Source: an uncultured Collinsella sp. (GTDB lineage Bacteria; Actinomycetota; Coriobacteriia; Coriobacteriales; Coriobacteriaceae). From it: a stretch of 64,000 nt of DNA. A program made the translations under genes and the position numbers. The stretch lies in NCBI GenBank assembly GCA_900556415.1, contig USOU01000002.1, positions 80,597-144,596 of the forward strand. Direction: 5' to 3'. Below the pieces are notes generated by a model. The model did not search any database, was not told where the DNA came from, and saw nothing but the letters and a program-made list of their open reading frames with translations. Shown here one piece after another: positions 37,230 through 45,827 of this stretch (its first letter is position 1; every line of letters starts with the position of its first letter).

Positions 37230-38138
37230 TCAACAACAAGAAACAAGGACTCCGTGATCTCTAACATACTTTTCAATCAAGGCCTTGCGATTTTTGTCAT
37301 TCTGATATCTCCACGGCCTTCTTAAAGAAGCTAAAATCTGCAAATCGTATCGGGATAGTTTGACTAAATGCTCAGCAGCAATATCTAGCCGATGTTTGCT
37401 GTCGTCAAATTCAACGCGCCGCAAGACACCGATTTCATCTTTAGCCATACGAAAAGAATCACGATCTAAAATACTTGAGCCCCAATCAACGGGAGCCAAT
37501 TGCTCTATTTCCTTCGAAAGCCAATCAAGGCAGGCAATATAATCATCAAATGCTTCAGAACTATTTCGAAGTAAATCGTGATTACAAGGAGGGCTACCCG
37601 GCAAAGAACAATTAAATATCTCCAGCCTTTCAATAGAGTCAAATGCAGTGTAGTCAAATTGCGTTACGAAATAACAGGACAGCAAGTGCTTGTGTTTTTC
37701 GAAAAGCTGATATCTAGCTCGATTTAACAACTCCAGCTGCTGTGCCAGCACATGCCGCCTCCTTGATTCCGAGTCAAAGGACTCTTTGATAAACAACAAG
37801 GCAACGGAGCTTACGACCATTGAGGCAATCTCAAACATAACCATGTGAATATCGATACAGGCAAAGTTGACAAACCCAATAAGCGCCACAATTGCGATCG
37901 GTAAAAATACAATAATTATAGGGATCCAGCTCAAGAGCAGCTTGGCCTCACGCTTCACTAATCTCAGCGCTCTTCTTCGCCAGAACCAAGAATTAAGAAT
38001 TCTGCAGAAGCAATAGTGCGGAAAGTCCATATCGTAAGTACCTGAGCTAATGGAATACAACATAAATGCGATTTTCCAATCTCCTAGTTTTAGAGCAATC
38101 GAATGATCATCGGGTGCCCAAAAGCAAGTTAAACCCAT
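37230..38138 (-). CDS. membrane protein of unknown function
   Basis: About 302 residues from the ATG at 38138; the frame extends to a TTG at 38177. Two adjacent hydrophobic helices (SWIPIIIVFLPIAIVALIGF, VMFEIASMVVSSVALLFI) near residues 70-125 are followed by a long helical, charged cytoplasmic domain (SESRRRHVLAQQLELLNRARYQLFEKHK). No ribosome site decides the start. It is a single gene in the decayed section; the role is unknown. A two-helix plus coiled region is seen in some abortive-infection effectors, but nothing specific supports that here. Confidence 0.55.
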   Translation of the reverse strand: MGLTCFWAPDDHSIALKLGDWKIAFMLYSISSGTYDMDFPHYCFCRILNSWFWRRRALRLVKREAKLLLSWIPIIIVFLPIAIVALIGFVNFACIDIHMVMFEIASMVVSSVALLFIKESFDSESRRRHVLAQQLELLNRARYQLFEKHKHLLSCYFVTQFDYTAFDSIERLEIFNCSLPGSPPCNHDLLRNSSEAFDDYIACLDWLSKEIEQLAPVDWGSSILDRDSFRMAKDEIGVLRRVEFDDSKHRLDIAAEHLVKLSRYDLQILASLRRPWRYQNDKNRKALIEKYVRDHGVLVSCC

Positions 38139-38211
38139 GCCCCATGAGAAATTAAAGATAGGTTTTGACGTGCACAAATAATATTAAAAAGAACAGCCAA
38201 ACGGAGAACCA

Positions 38212-38744
38212 ATGAACTACCAGTGTACTGCAAAAGAACTATCCGGGAAAACTGACCGAAGCAGAAATCGTTCCGTCCACGGAACTGAACTACACAAGGA
38301 ATTCTATTGCGATAACAATAATTTTGCGAATCTCGAAGAGATTGACCACAACGGTCACCTGACTCAAATTGACAACGACGAGCATCTAACATCAGCGGGG
38401 TGCCTTCTGAGAGGATCATGCCAGGCATTTGCCATGACAGTCGAAGAGATTCTCGGATACAAGGCATTCGTAATCGAAGAAAGGGAGAGATATCGTTTCC
38501 ATGCATTTTGCCAGACTTACCTAAATGGAAATAAGGCTCACATTGATGCCCGAGGGTAACCACAAGCTTCGACGAATTCATGGAAGTAGCTGGGGAGTTC
38601 GTAAAAGGACCTTTTGTCATAAGGCGTATAAATAAATAAGACATTACCAAATGGCAAGGCTCGAGCGACAATTCGCACGAAGAGCACCTCGCACTTGCTG
38701 AAAAGGCGATCAACGATAATATACGGTGCTACAAAATCGATTGA
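38212..38744 (+). pseudogene. broken gene for a C-H-D triad (cysteine peptidase/transglutaminase-like) protein
   Basis: GGAGAACCA precedes the ATG at 38212. The frame stops at 38557, but restoring one G in the GGG at 38554-38556 continues as GVTTSFDEFMEVAGEFVKGP to a TAA at 38637, after which the same frame runs on as DITKWQGSSDNSHEEHLALA to a TGA at 38742. One deletion and one nonsense change therefore explain a gene of about 177 codons. Ordered GSCQAFAM, FHAFCQTY and HIDARG could be a Cys-His-Asp triad; the fold is inference. The family is unknown. Confidence 0.7.
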
Positions 38745-38869
38745 TCTACACGCAAATTAAGCCTATACACTCCTTTAGTGCCATAAGTCAAAATACGGCA
38801 TTCAATAGTTAGTTCACTTTTTTGCCCCAATTTTAACCTGATTTACGCAAAGCTCCGGCACAGACCAAC

Positions 38870-38915
38870 GCAACGGTTTTCGTTGCTTTCACCCAAACGC
38901 AACGAAAACCGTTGC
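38870..38915. promoter_or_regulatory. double palindromic operator-like site
   Basis: GCAACG-GTTTT-CGTTGC (38870-38886) and GCAACG-AAAAC-CGTTGC (38899-38915) are each 6-bp dyads with a 5-base centre and are exact inverted copies of each other, 29 bases centre to centre. A further TTGC-AAAC-GCAA dyad follows at 38912-38923. They lie directly upstream of a TATAAT element and the GT2 gene at 38965. Confidence 0.7.
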
Positions 38916-38928
38916 AAACGCAATTAGG

Positions 38929-38934
38929 TATAAT
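38929..38934 (+). promoter_or_regulatory. -10 element (TATAAT) before the GT2 gene
   Basis: A perfect consensus -10 hexamer 31 bases upstream of the ATG at 38965. The position of a -35 box would fall within the second palindrome (about 38906-38911), so the promoter and operator overlap. Confidence 0.55.
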
Positions 38935-38964
38935 TCTTCCAAATCGCCTAGAGAAAGTGTTTGA

Positions 38965-40065
38965 ATGCTGACCGTAATCGTGCCTACTTACAATGCCGAG
39001 CCGTATCTTTCTCAGGCTATAAGCAGCCTATTAAACGAAAAGAATATCGAACTGGAAATCCTCACCATCAACGATGGATCCACCGACAACTCGCTCGCCA
39101 TTATGCAAGATTTCGTCGCGCGCGACTCACGCGTTCGGGTGATCGACAAGGCAAACCAGGGCTACGGCGCAACCTGCAACTTGGGCATTCGCGAGGCAAA
39201 GGGCGACTGGATTGCCATTCTCGAGCCCGATGACTGGATCGAGCCCGGAATGTACTCCGACATGCTCGCCTTTGCCAAGCGCGAATTTGGCAATCCGAAC
39301 AAGCTCGATATTATTGAGACCCCGTATTGGATCATCCGCAACCCTGATACCCCCCAAGAGGTCAAACTACATTGCGCATATCGCGGTCGCATTAAACCGC
39401 CTCGGCAACCGTTCACCATTCACGACGCTCCACACCTGCTGGCCCACCATCCGTCCATCTGGTCGGCAATCTATCGCCGCGACTTCCTGTTGCAAAACAA
39501 TATCTGGTTTAAGGAAATCCCCGGTGCGGGCTGGGCCGATAATCCATTCCTTGTCGAAACGCTCTGTCAGGCAAGGGCCATCGCTTACTGGTCCAAGCCG
39601 TATTATTGCTACCGCGAGGAAACACCCGAAAAGGCGGCCGCTCTGGCCAAGCGTGACCCCTTGATGCCGTTTAATCGCTGGAACGACATGGTCGATATTC
39701 TTGAGAGGCTCAACGTCACCGACTCCGCCGTTTGGACACCCCAAATCACACGTGGCTTCACCTATATGGGCATCATGATTGAGCACACCAGAATTGAGGG
39801 GCACCCCGAAATCGAGCAGGCCATCCACAAGATGTTCGAACGCATGCCGCAAGAGCTGGTATTTGCCAATCCTCGCGTTACCCCCGCGGCCAAAAAGCTC
39901 TATGCCGAGTATATGGGCATCGCCAATCCTAAAATCAGCTACTGCGCGTACGCCAAAGACCTCGTGGGCGAGGGCTTGTATAACGTATGGAACAAGGGGC
40001 CCAAGCAAACTCTAAAAATGATCACATCGCACTTTGGTTCATACAACGCACGCGCTGGAAAATAA
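38965..40065 (+). CDS. GT2 family glycosyltransferase
   Basis: A 366-residue GT-A enzyme: MLTVIVPTYNAEPYLSQAIS, TINDGSTDNS and AILEPDDWIEPGMYSDML contain the canonical elements. The C-terminal 120 residues (from about FNRWNDMVDILERLNV) form a helical extension common in capsule and teichoic-acid transferases. GC content is again higher than in the previous section. It is the first gene after the double operator. The acyltransferase remnant lies directly behind it. Confidence 0.88.
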   Translation: MLTVIVPTYNAEPYLSQAISSLLNEKNIELEILTINDGSTDNSLAIMQDFVARDSRVRVIDKANQGYGATCNLGIREAKGDWIAILEPDDWIEPGMYSDMLAFAKREFGNPNKLDIIETPYWIIRNPDTPQEVKLHCAYRGRIKPPRQPFTIHDAPHLLAHHPSIWSAIYRRDFLLQNNIWFKEIPGAGWADNPFLVETLCQARAIAYWSKPYYCYREETPEKAAALAKRDPLMPFNRWNDMVDILERLNVTDSAVWTPQITRGFTYMGIMIEHTRIEGHPEIEQAIHKMFERMPQELVFANPRVTPAAKKLYAEYMGIANPKISYCAYAKDLVGEGLYNVWNKGPKQTLKMITSHFGSYNARAGK

Positions 40066-40069
40066 TCTG

Positions 40070-40330
40070 ATGGGCAGCAAAGCAAGCAGAAATACCTCCA
40101 TCGAAGCGCTGCGCTTGGTCGCGGTTGCTGGCATCGCGATATTCCACACGTTTCAGTGGACCTTCCAAGCCACCTGCGTCGGCGTCGTGGAATATGCGCC
40201 GCTTGCCGTCTTCCCCTATTCGGAGTTACTGGGGTTCATTAACCTACTGGGCTATTGGGCCAACGAGATCTTCTTCATGATCTCGGGTTAATTTCTCATC
40301 GCCTCGGTGGCTCGCATCAACGTTAAGTAA
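40070..40330 (+). pseudogene. truncated membrane acyltransferase (acyltransferase 3 family)
   Basis: The ATG at 40070 opens with SIEALRLVAVAGIAIFHTFQ, the N-terminal helix of O-acetyltransferases, and reaches EIFFMISG followed by a TAA at 40289. The same frame goes on FLIASVARINVK, matching the FFMISGYFLI motif of the family with the Tyr codon turned into a stop. The rest of the expected 300-plus residues is missing. Loss of this gene would remove an acetyl-type decoration of the surface polymer. Confidence 0.75.
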
Positions 40331-40481
40331 CACAGTCGCCATGCCCATGGCAGGTTCCTGCGTTTTATTCAAACCTTGCCAACATGGCGCAGCGACCCTT
40401 TACAATAGGTGCCGTCCTACGGACGCATTCGATAGCTTCCGCGCAGCGCTCGCCCGCCGCGCGTGAAAGGATATATTCCCC

Positions 40482-41501
40482 ATGACTTCCACCCTCCCCG
40501 CTCCCATCGACAAGCTCGCCATCGTTGTCGTTACGTACAAGCGCCAGGAGCTCTTGGCCAACCTGTTCGACTCCATGACCGAGCTCACGGCCGCGCCTTG
40601 GCGCATCGTGATCGTCGATAACGAGAATTCGCGCGAGACCGAGGCCATGTGCACCGCATTTAACGAGCGCTTGGCCAACCTGTGGGGCATCGACACCGAT
40701 CAGCCCGATGCAAAGGGCGGCACCGCCCGCGTCATCTACGCCCCGCAGCTCGAAAACGGCGGCGGCGCGGGCGGCTTCTCAGCCGGCACCAAATGCGCCT
40801 ATGATCTGGGCGCCCAGTGGTTTTGGGTCATGGACGACGACGTGCTCGTTATCCCCGAGGGCATTGAGCGCCTGGCCAAGTGGACGGACCGCTACGACGT
40901 TATCCAGGGTTCGCGCTTGGACTTCGACGGCGGCGCCTTCTTTTGGCAGTACCAGCTCATCCTTTCGCTCGGTATCCCCAACCCCATCGCCAAGTGGGAC
41001 CTGGGTCCCGAGGGCTACCGCGCCATGAACCAGCTGTGCTTTGAGGGCGGCCTGTTCTCGCGTCGCGTAGTCGACAAGATCGGCCTGCCCGACGCTCGCT
41101 TCTTCATCTACGGCGACGACGCCTGCTACGGTTATGTCGCCAGCCAGCACTTCCCCGCCGCTGTAGTTGCCGACGTGGTGCTCAAGCGCGCCCGCGCCGT
41201 CTCCAACTGGGACATCGCCGGCAAACGACAGCTCAACTCCACAAGCGACACCAACCGCTACTACATCATGCGCAACCGAGGCTTCCTCGCTCGCTATATG
41301 CAGGTCTACGGTGACTACCACCCCATGCTGTTCCGCCTGGGCAACGCCGCGACCTTCTGCAAGGAGTTCATTCGCCTGGCAGCGGTCGACAAGTGCTTTA
41401 AGACCGGCATTCCGGCGCTGCGCCGCGGCATGAAGGACGCCCGCAAAATCATCAAGGACCCCAACTGGAAGCCCATGCCGCCCATGAAGGACGCAGAGTA
41501 G
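40482..41501 (+). CDS. GT2 glycosyltransferase, galactofuranosyltransferase (GlfT2)-like
   Basis: A 339-residue transferase. KLAIVVVTYKRQELLANLFDSM starts the fold; NGGGAGGFSAGTKCAYD and WFWVMDDDVLVIPEG (DDD) closely follow the pattern of galactofuranosyl- and rhamnosyltransferases; IYGDDACYGYV and NRYYIMRNRGF lie in the C-terminal half. The distant glf at 9698 would supply the donor. GAAAGG lies 11 bases before the ATG. The acceptor polymer is probably the surface glycan of this region. GC content is core-like. Confidence 0.82.
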   Translation: MTSTLPAPIDKLAIVVVTYKRQELLANLFDSMTELTAAPWRIVIVDNENSRETEAMCTAFNERLANLWGIDTDQPDAKGGTARVIYAPQLENGGGAGGFSAGTKCAYDLGAQWFWVMDDDVLVIPEGIERLAKWTDRYDVIQGSRLDFDGGAFFWQYQLILSLGIPNPIAKWDLGPEGYRAMNQLCFEGGLFSRRVVDKIGLPDARFFIYGDDACYGYVASQHFPAAVVADVVLKRARAVSNWDIAGKRQLNSTSDTNRYYIMRNRGFLARYMQVYGDYHPMLFRLGNAATFCKEFIRLAAVDKCFKTGIPALRRGMKDARKIIKDPNWKPMPPMKDAE

Positions 41502-41528
41502 CGGGCACACTTACAGTATCGCTCGCCT

Positions 41529-43325
41529 CTACAGCCGCTGGCACACCGCTGCCACACATTGCCCGTCAAAACCGAACCCCCAGCGCATGCGACCCACGCC
41601 GGGTCGCGGCACACGGATTTCGTCGATGCCGTCGCGCTCTATGTCGAGTAGCGCCTGAACGGCCAGCAATTCCAGGCCGAGCGCGTCCGCACCGGGGTCA
41701 TACATCATGTTGATAGAAATCAGCGGGCGCTCGTCGAGCATGCCGATCGTGTCTGCCACGTCGAGCACGGTGCCCGTAGGAAAGACCTGGATGTCCCAGC
41801 GATCCGCGCCACACTTTCGCCTCGAAGCAGGATTGGCATAGCCCGGCAATCCAAAGCAGAGCCCCCGTAAAAGCAGATGATATGGCAACGGCGCATCTGG
41901 GTCGGTCGCACCGATTCCCGCATCTCCCAGGATGCGGTCTAGTGCCTGCCTCACCGTAACCTCGTCCCCACGGCACAACCCGTCGTGAAACGCATCGACG
42001 TCTCGAATGTCTTCGGCAGCGCATTCAAACCACTCAATAATCACCAGCCGCAAGGCCTGGCGAAGCTCGTTATTGGGCAGCCGCAGAGCACAGAGACGAC
42101 TATCATGCTCCGGCTCTTCGGTCATATCCGTCGTCAGGAAACCCGACAGGTACAGCTCCGTCCACAGGTCGTCGTCAGACGAGGCCTCTGGCCCCACAGC
42201 GCCCAAACAAAGCGGGACCTCAACGCACCCATGGGCCTCGAGCAAATCGAACAAGACCGAAAGGCGGTCGAGGTTCCACCCGGCAACCACCCTACTCAGG
42301 CAATCGGCATATCCATACAGATCGGCACGCACAGGCGCCGAGCAGTCTCGGTCCAAAAAGCCGATCACACGCGCCGGACTCGAGCAATAGGCCCTACCAA
42401 ACCGATATCCCTCGAGCCATTCACGCGCATCATCTAGGTATTCCTCGCACCCAGCATGATTCAACAGAGCCTGGACCTCGACATCCGAAAAGCCGAACCA
42501 ACGGTCACACCAGGTCGAAAGCGGCGTCGATAGACAATACGAGCAGCCGCGCGAAGAAAGCGCCGCTTCGGCAGGGTCGGGACGCTCCCCCATCAGACAC
42601 GTCAGCCGCAACGAATCGCCCGCAGTGGCAATGGCCTCGAACAGCACGCGATCGAATAGCCCTGCCAGATCGGTGCCAGAAGTGCCACTAGCGCTCGCAC
42701 GGCCCAACCACGCCGCGTCGTACCCATCAACAAGCAATACAACCTGCTCATCGCAGGCCATCTCCAGCAGCTCAATGAGCACGCCAAGCACCGAGGCAAC
42801 CTCGCCCTCGCTCGCCACACCACGCGCAACGCGTTCGATGTGACGCACCTTATCTCGAGTTAAATCCGGAGCCCCCAAGAGCGCCAACAAGCGAGCGCAC
42901 TCGCCCGAAAGAGCATCACGCACGACGTCGGCAACAGCGGCACCACGCCTCGCAGCGCCAGAAAAGTCCAGCGATATCACCGGATAGCAAGCGTACTCAT
43001 CCCGATAGCGCCCGCCGTCCGCATCCCAAATCTGAGCATCGGCAAACAAACTCTGACCAGCGCGACCGACCGCGGAACGCTCCAGAAAAGCCCTGAGCAT
43101 CGACAAGTTCATGCTCTTGCCAAAACCCTCGGGTCGACAGCACACCACGACGGACGCGTCGCAGTCCAGCACATCGGCAATAAACATGGTCTTATCGATC
43201 AGCATGCAACGACCAATGGCATCGGCAAAATCATGCACACCGACCGGCAAAACCGCATCATCGACATGGTTGACAAGCCGTACACCAAAAGTATCGGCAC
43301 TGTTGCAATACTCCTGTTCAGACAC
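41529..43325 (-). CDS. AAA-ATPase-like protein (PF09820/DUF1703 type)
   Basis: A 598-residue protein starting from a GTG with AGGGAG upstream. DKTMFIADVLD, then a divergent P-loop CRPEGFGKSMNLSML near residue 60, YPVISLDFSG and VVLLVDGYDAAW (Walker B) follow the layout of the AAA-ATPase-like family that is abundant in gut anaerobes and usually ends in a PD-(D/E)XK nuclease domain. The C-terminal part here (LPYHLLLRGLCFGLPG, LLISINMMY-like) is diverged and the nuclease motif is not clear. The function of the family is not established. Confidence 0.75.
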   Translation of the reverse strand: MSEQEYCNSADTFGVRLVNHVDDAVLPVGVHDFADAIGRCMLIDKTMFIADVLDCDASVVVCCRPEGFGKSMNLSMLRAFLERSAVGRAGQSLFADAQIWDADGGRYRDEYACYPVISLDFSGAARRGAAVADVVRDALSGECARLLALLGAPDLTRDKVRHIERVARGVASEGEVASVLGVLIELLEMACDEQVVLLVDGYDAAWLGRASASGTSGTDLAGLFDRVLFEAIATAGDSLRLTCLMGERPDPAEAALSSRGCSYCLSTPLSTWCDRWFGFSDVEVQALLNHAGCEEYLDDAREWLEGYRFGRAYCSSPARVIGFLDRDCSAPVRADLYGYADCLSRVVAGWNLDRLSVLFDLLEAHGCVEVPLCLGAVGPEASSDDDLWTELYLSGFLTTDMTEEPEHDSRLCALRLPNNELRQALRLVIIEWFECAAEDIRDVDAFHDGLCRGDEVTVRQALDRILGDAGIGATDPDAPLPYHLLLRGLCFGLPGYANPASRRKCGADRWDIQVFPTGTVLDVADTIGMLDERPLISINMMYDPGADALGLELLAVQALLDIERDGIDEIRVPRPGVGRMRWGFGFDGQCVAAVCQRL

Positions 43326-43461
43326 CGTAACTTCTCCCTAAAACGTAGCACGAGGCCCATTGTAGCGAGCAGTTCAAGTGCAACGCTGGATCCGTGCAAA
43401 GGCATCGGGCAACGGTAGGAACAAAGGCCTTGAGGGGGCATAACAAATCGTTGTGCAACAA

Positions 43462-43495
43462 AATGGGGCCCGATGCAACTGCACCGGCCCCCATT
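43462..43495 (-). terminator. intrinsic terminator after the sortase-anchored protein gene
   Basis: AATGGGGCCCGATGCA at 43462-43477 pairs with TGCACCGGCCCCCATT at 43480-43495 with one mismatch and one wobble; on the minus strand TTTGTT follows. Confidence 0.7.
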
Positions 43496-43528
43496 GCGAA
43501 TCTTAAGTTGTCGGGCAACCGAAAGGGA

Positions 43529-45268
43529 CTACTCCTCGGAGTCGTTCTGCCCAGCAACCTTCTTTTGCTGATCGAGCTTATGCTTGCCACTCACAATAGA
43601 CGTGGCACCCAGCGTGGCCAAGCTCGCACTGGCCAGGCTCGCCATCACGATAAGGTCGCCCGTCTTGGGCATGATGCCGCCATTATTGCCAGCATTACCA
43701 TTGCCGGAACCAGAATCGTTCTTGCCGCCGCTATTGTTATCTTTGTTATCACCAGCGCCATCTTTGTTGTCGCCGGTATTTTCCTTGTTGTCTCCAGCGC
43801 TGTCGGTGCGGTCGCCATTGTTCTTGCCACCGCCGGACTTGTTGCCCTTCTCCTCGGAGTCGTCCTTCTTCTCCTCAGAACCAGAACCCTTATCCGTTTC
43901 GGGCTTCTCAGATGTATCCTCGGATTTATTGTCCTTAGAGTCGTCCTTCGCGATATCGGTTTTCGTCACGGAGTTCTGACCGTCATTGTCCTTGTTAGAA
44001 GACGAGTTGCCGCTTGGACCAGCCATCAAAGACCCCAGCGTGGAGCCAAACACTTCGGAAACAGAGGGCTTCTTGTTCGTCGGGGTGACGGGCGCATCCG
44101 TCCCCTTATTCGAATCATCCTTAGAGCTATCGGAACCAGAAGCGGTGACAGAACCAGACCCTGTGTTAGTGCCGGAGTCGCCACCGGCAGAGGAATCGCT
44201 CGAACCGTTGGAAGGTTTAGAAGAGCCATTGTCGGTCGAGCCGGAGTTGCTGTTACCGGTACCGGTAGCAGACCCGTTCGTCTCGCCCCCATTGCCCTCA
44301 TTGTTATCAGTATCGGGCTTCTGCGCGGGCTGAGACTCCTCAGGAGTCTGGCTTGGATCAGGCGTCGAAGGGAACTCAGACACCTCAGGCTTCTTATCAG
44401 CCGCTTCGTTCTTCTCGTCCTCGGCAATATAGACCAGACAATCCTTGAGCTCATTGCGGTAGCGGTTCTTCCAGCCCTCGTGGTACTGAGGCTGGCTTGC
44501 ATACTTAGTCGCCACGTTATTGACCACGCTGTTGGAAAGCGCCGTCACAAACTCGCGGTCCGTCATGCTGTTGGAAAGCTTTGCCCAGCGGAAAAAGTCC
44601 TGGCAGCCACCGGTGCCGCACATATTGGTGATACTCCACACCATGCCCTTGACGCAGTCGGCGCGGCCGGAGATATCAATGCCGAGAGCGCTCTTGAGCC
44701 ACGCCTCGGTCACCGCATAGTACGAGTTGTACGCATACGCATCCTGCAGCGCCGAGAACTCCTCGGGGTCAGTGTTGTAGGCGCGCAGGAAGGCATCCTG
44801 CGCAATGCGGCCCAGCTCGGTAAGCTGACCGTTCGCATACATGGGATTGTTCGCGTTAGAAATCTCGCTGCCGCGATCGATCGCATCCTTGAGCATGCCG
44901 TACTTGGCAGGGTCGTAGTTGTAAGCCTGCTTCATAAACGGGATGAGCGACCAGCGGCGATCGAACTGATAATAGCCCAGCGCGTTATAACCGTCACCAC
45001 GAGAAAAGCCCTGGCTATAGTTGTGATAGCTCTCGTATTTGGTGAAGTACTTCATCTCGGCGGTCACGTTGACAAACGATACGCCCTGAACCGACCTCAG
45101 CACGCCCGAGAAGGACTGCTGGGTGTAAAGGCCCTTATCGATATCGGTGGCATCCGAGGCAACGCCCGGCGTGGGTTCCTCGGCAACAGCGGTCACAGGC
45201 ACGGCAACGGCGCCAAACGAAAGCGCCAGCGTCAGGCCCGCCACAATCGCGGAATGCTTGGGCTGCAT
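43529..45268 (-). CDS. LPXTG-type cell-wall-anchored protein with muralytic-like N-terminal domain
   Basis: A 579-residue surface protein. A signal peptide (IVAGLTLALSFGAVAVPVTAVA) precedes a folded domain of about 240 residues with SRGDGYNALGYYQFDRRWSLIPF, reminiscent of lysozyme/transglycosylase-like domains in actinobacterial wall proteins; the catalytic Glu candidate is in KYESYHNYSQG. A 200-residue Ser/Gly/Asn/Asp/Lys spacer follows. The C-terminus has MPKTGDLIVMASLASASLATLG and a basic tail, a sortase signal with Met in place of Leu. AGGGAGGATCTT precedes the ATG. A terminator follows. Confidence 0.88.
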   Translation of the reverse strand: MQPKHSAIVAGLTLALSFGAVAVPVTAVAEEPTPGVASDATDIDKGLYTQQSFSGVLRSVQGVSFVNVTAEMKYFTKYESYHNYSQGFSRGDGYNALGYYQFDRRWSLIPFMKQAYNYDPAKYGMLKDAIDRGSEISNANNPMYANGQLTELGRIAQDAFLRAYNTDPEEFSALQDAYAYNSYYAVTEAWLKSALGIDISGRADCVKGMVWSITNMCGTGGCQDFFRWAKLSNSMTDREFVTALSNSVVNNVATKYASQPQYHEGWKNRYRNELKDCLVYIAEDEKNEAADKKPEVSEFPSTPDPSQTPEESQPAQKPDTDNNEGNGGETNGSATGTGNSNSGSTDNGSSKPSNGSSDSSAGGDSGTNTGSGSVTASGSDSSKDDSNKGTDAPVTPTNKKPSVSEVFGSTLGSLMAGPSGNSSSNKDNDGQNSVTKTDIAKDDSKDNKSEDTSEKPETDKGSGSEEKKDDSEEKGNKSGGGKNNGDRTDSAGDNKENTGDNKDGAGDNKDNNSGGKNDSGSGNGNAGNNGGIMPKTGDLIVMASLASASLATLGATSIVSGKHKLDQQKKVAGQNDSEE

Positions 45269-45338
45269 AAGATCCTCCCTGCATTGGTGTAGTTAAAGTG
45301 CAGTTTGCAAAGATGAATCTAAGTATTGCAGCTCGCCC

Positions 45339-45377
45339 GTTGTTGCACAACAACCCCTCGGTAAACGGCAACAACCC
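45339..45377. promoter_or_regulatory. CAACAACCC direct repeats upstream of the wall-anchored protein gene
   Basis: CAACAACCC occurs at 45348-45356 and 45369-45377, exactly 21 bases apart (two helical turns). GTTGTTG at 45339-45345 makes a 7-bp dyad with CAACAAC at 45348-45354. The elements are 70-110 bases upstream of the ATG at 45268 and may bind a regulator. Confidence 0.4.
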
Positions 45378-45396
45378 TCCGCGAAATCTTAAGGAA

Positions 45397-45816
45397 TTAA
45401 ACAAACTGGTCGTCGGGCGCCAACAGAAGCTCGCCGTAACGCTCCATCAGCCCGTCCCTCAACTGGCAGAAAGCAGGGATATAGACGTTCAAAATGCGCT
45501 GAATCAAATCTTGAGCGAGCTTGTTGTCATAGATATGGACGTTCGTATTGCGGTCTCTGAGCATATCTAGCCAGGCTGCCTCATCAATAAAGTCGTAGAA
45601 TCGGTAGGACTCCTTCAAGATGGCACGAGGAGACCCCGACGCGGCAAGCGTGGCACCCTCATACTCGAGCAGACGCTTAAGGAGCGTAATTGAGATTCCG
45701 AAAACCTGCTCATAGATATACGCACATCCGGAGACAACATAGTCGTTGTCGAAATCTTAGAATCGAGCCGTCTCTAGCAGTTCCAGACGCGAATCAAAGG
45801 CTTCGTACGACTTCAC
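45397..45816 (-). pseudogene. nonsense-mutated HI0074-family nucleotidyltransferase substrate-binding (HEPN) protein
   Basis: From a GTG at 45816 the frame reads KSYEAFDSRLELLETARF, then a TAA at 45757-45759, then DFDNDYVVSGCAYIYEQVFG, TLLKRLLEYEGATLAASGSP and WLDMLRDRNTNVHIYDNKLA to a TGA-free end at 45397. The whole is 139 codons, the usual length of the HI0074 family, with its RDRNTNVHIYD motif (R-x4-6-H of HEPN). Only one in-frame stop breaks it. The usual MNT nucleotidyltransferase partner was not found in the window. An internal ATG would make a 73-residue C-terminal piece. Confidence 0.8.
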
Positions 45817-45827
45817 GAAAGCCAGCC

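Noticed and set aside
38129..38713. 194-codon minus-strand open frame
   Set aside because: It lies over the repaired plus-strand pseudogene, which has a ribosome site and continuous sensible translation; the minus frame looks random in composition.
38870..38915. 17-bp hairpin read as an intrinsic terminator
   Set aside because: No T tract follows on either strand and no gene ends nearby on the plus strand; a TATAAT lies just downstream, so a regulatory site fits better.
43394..45292. 632-codon plus-strand open frame
   Set aside because: It is antisense to the sortase-anchored protein gene, whose signal peptide, LPXTG-type end and ribosome site are clear. The long frame arises from the Ser/Asp/Asn-rich codons.
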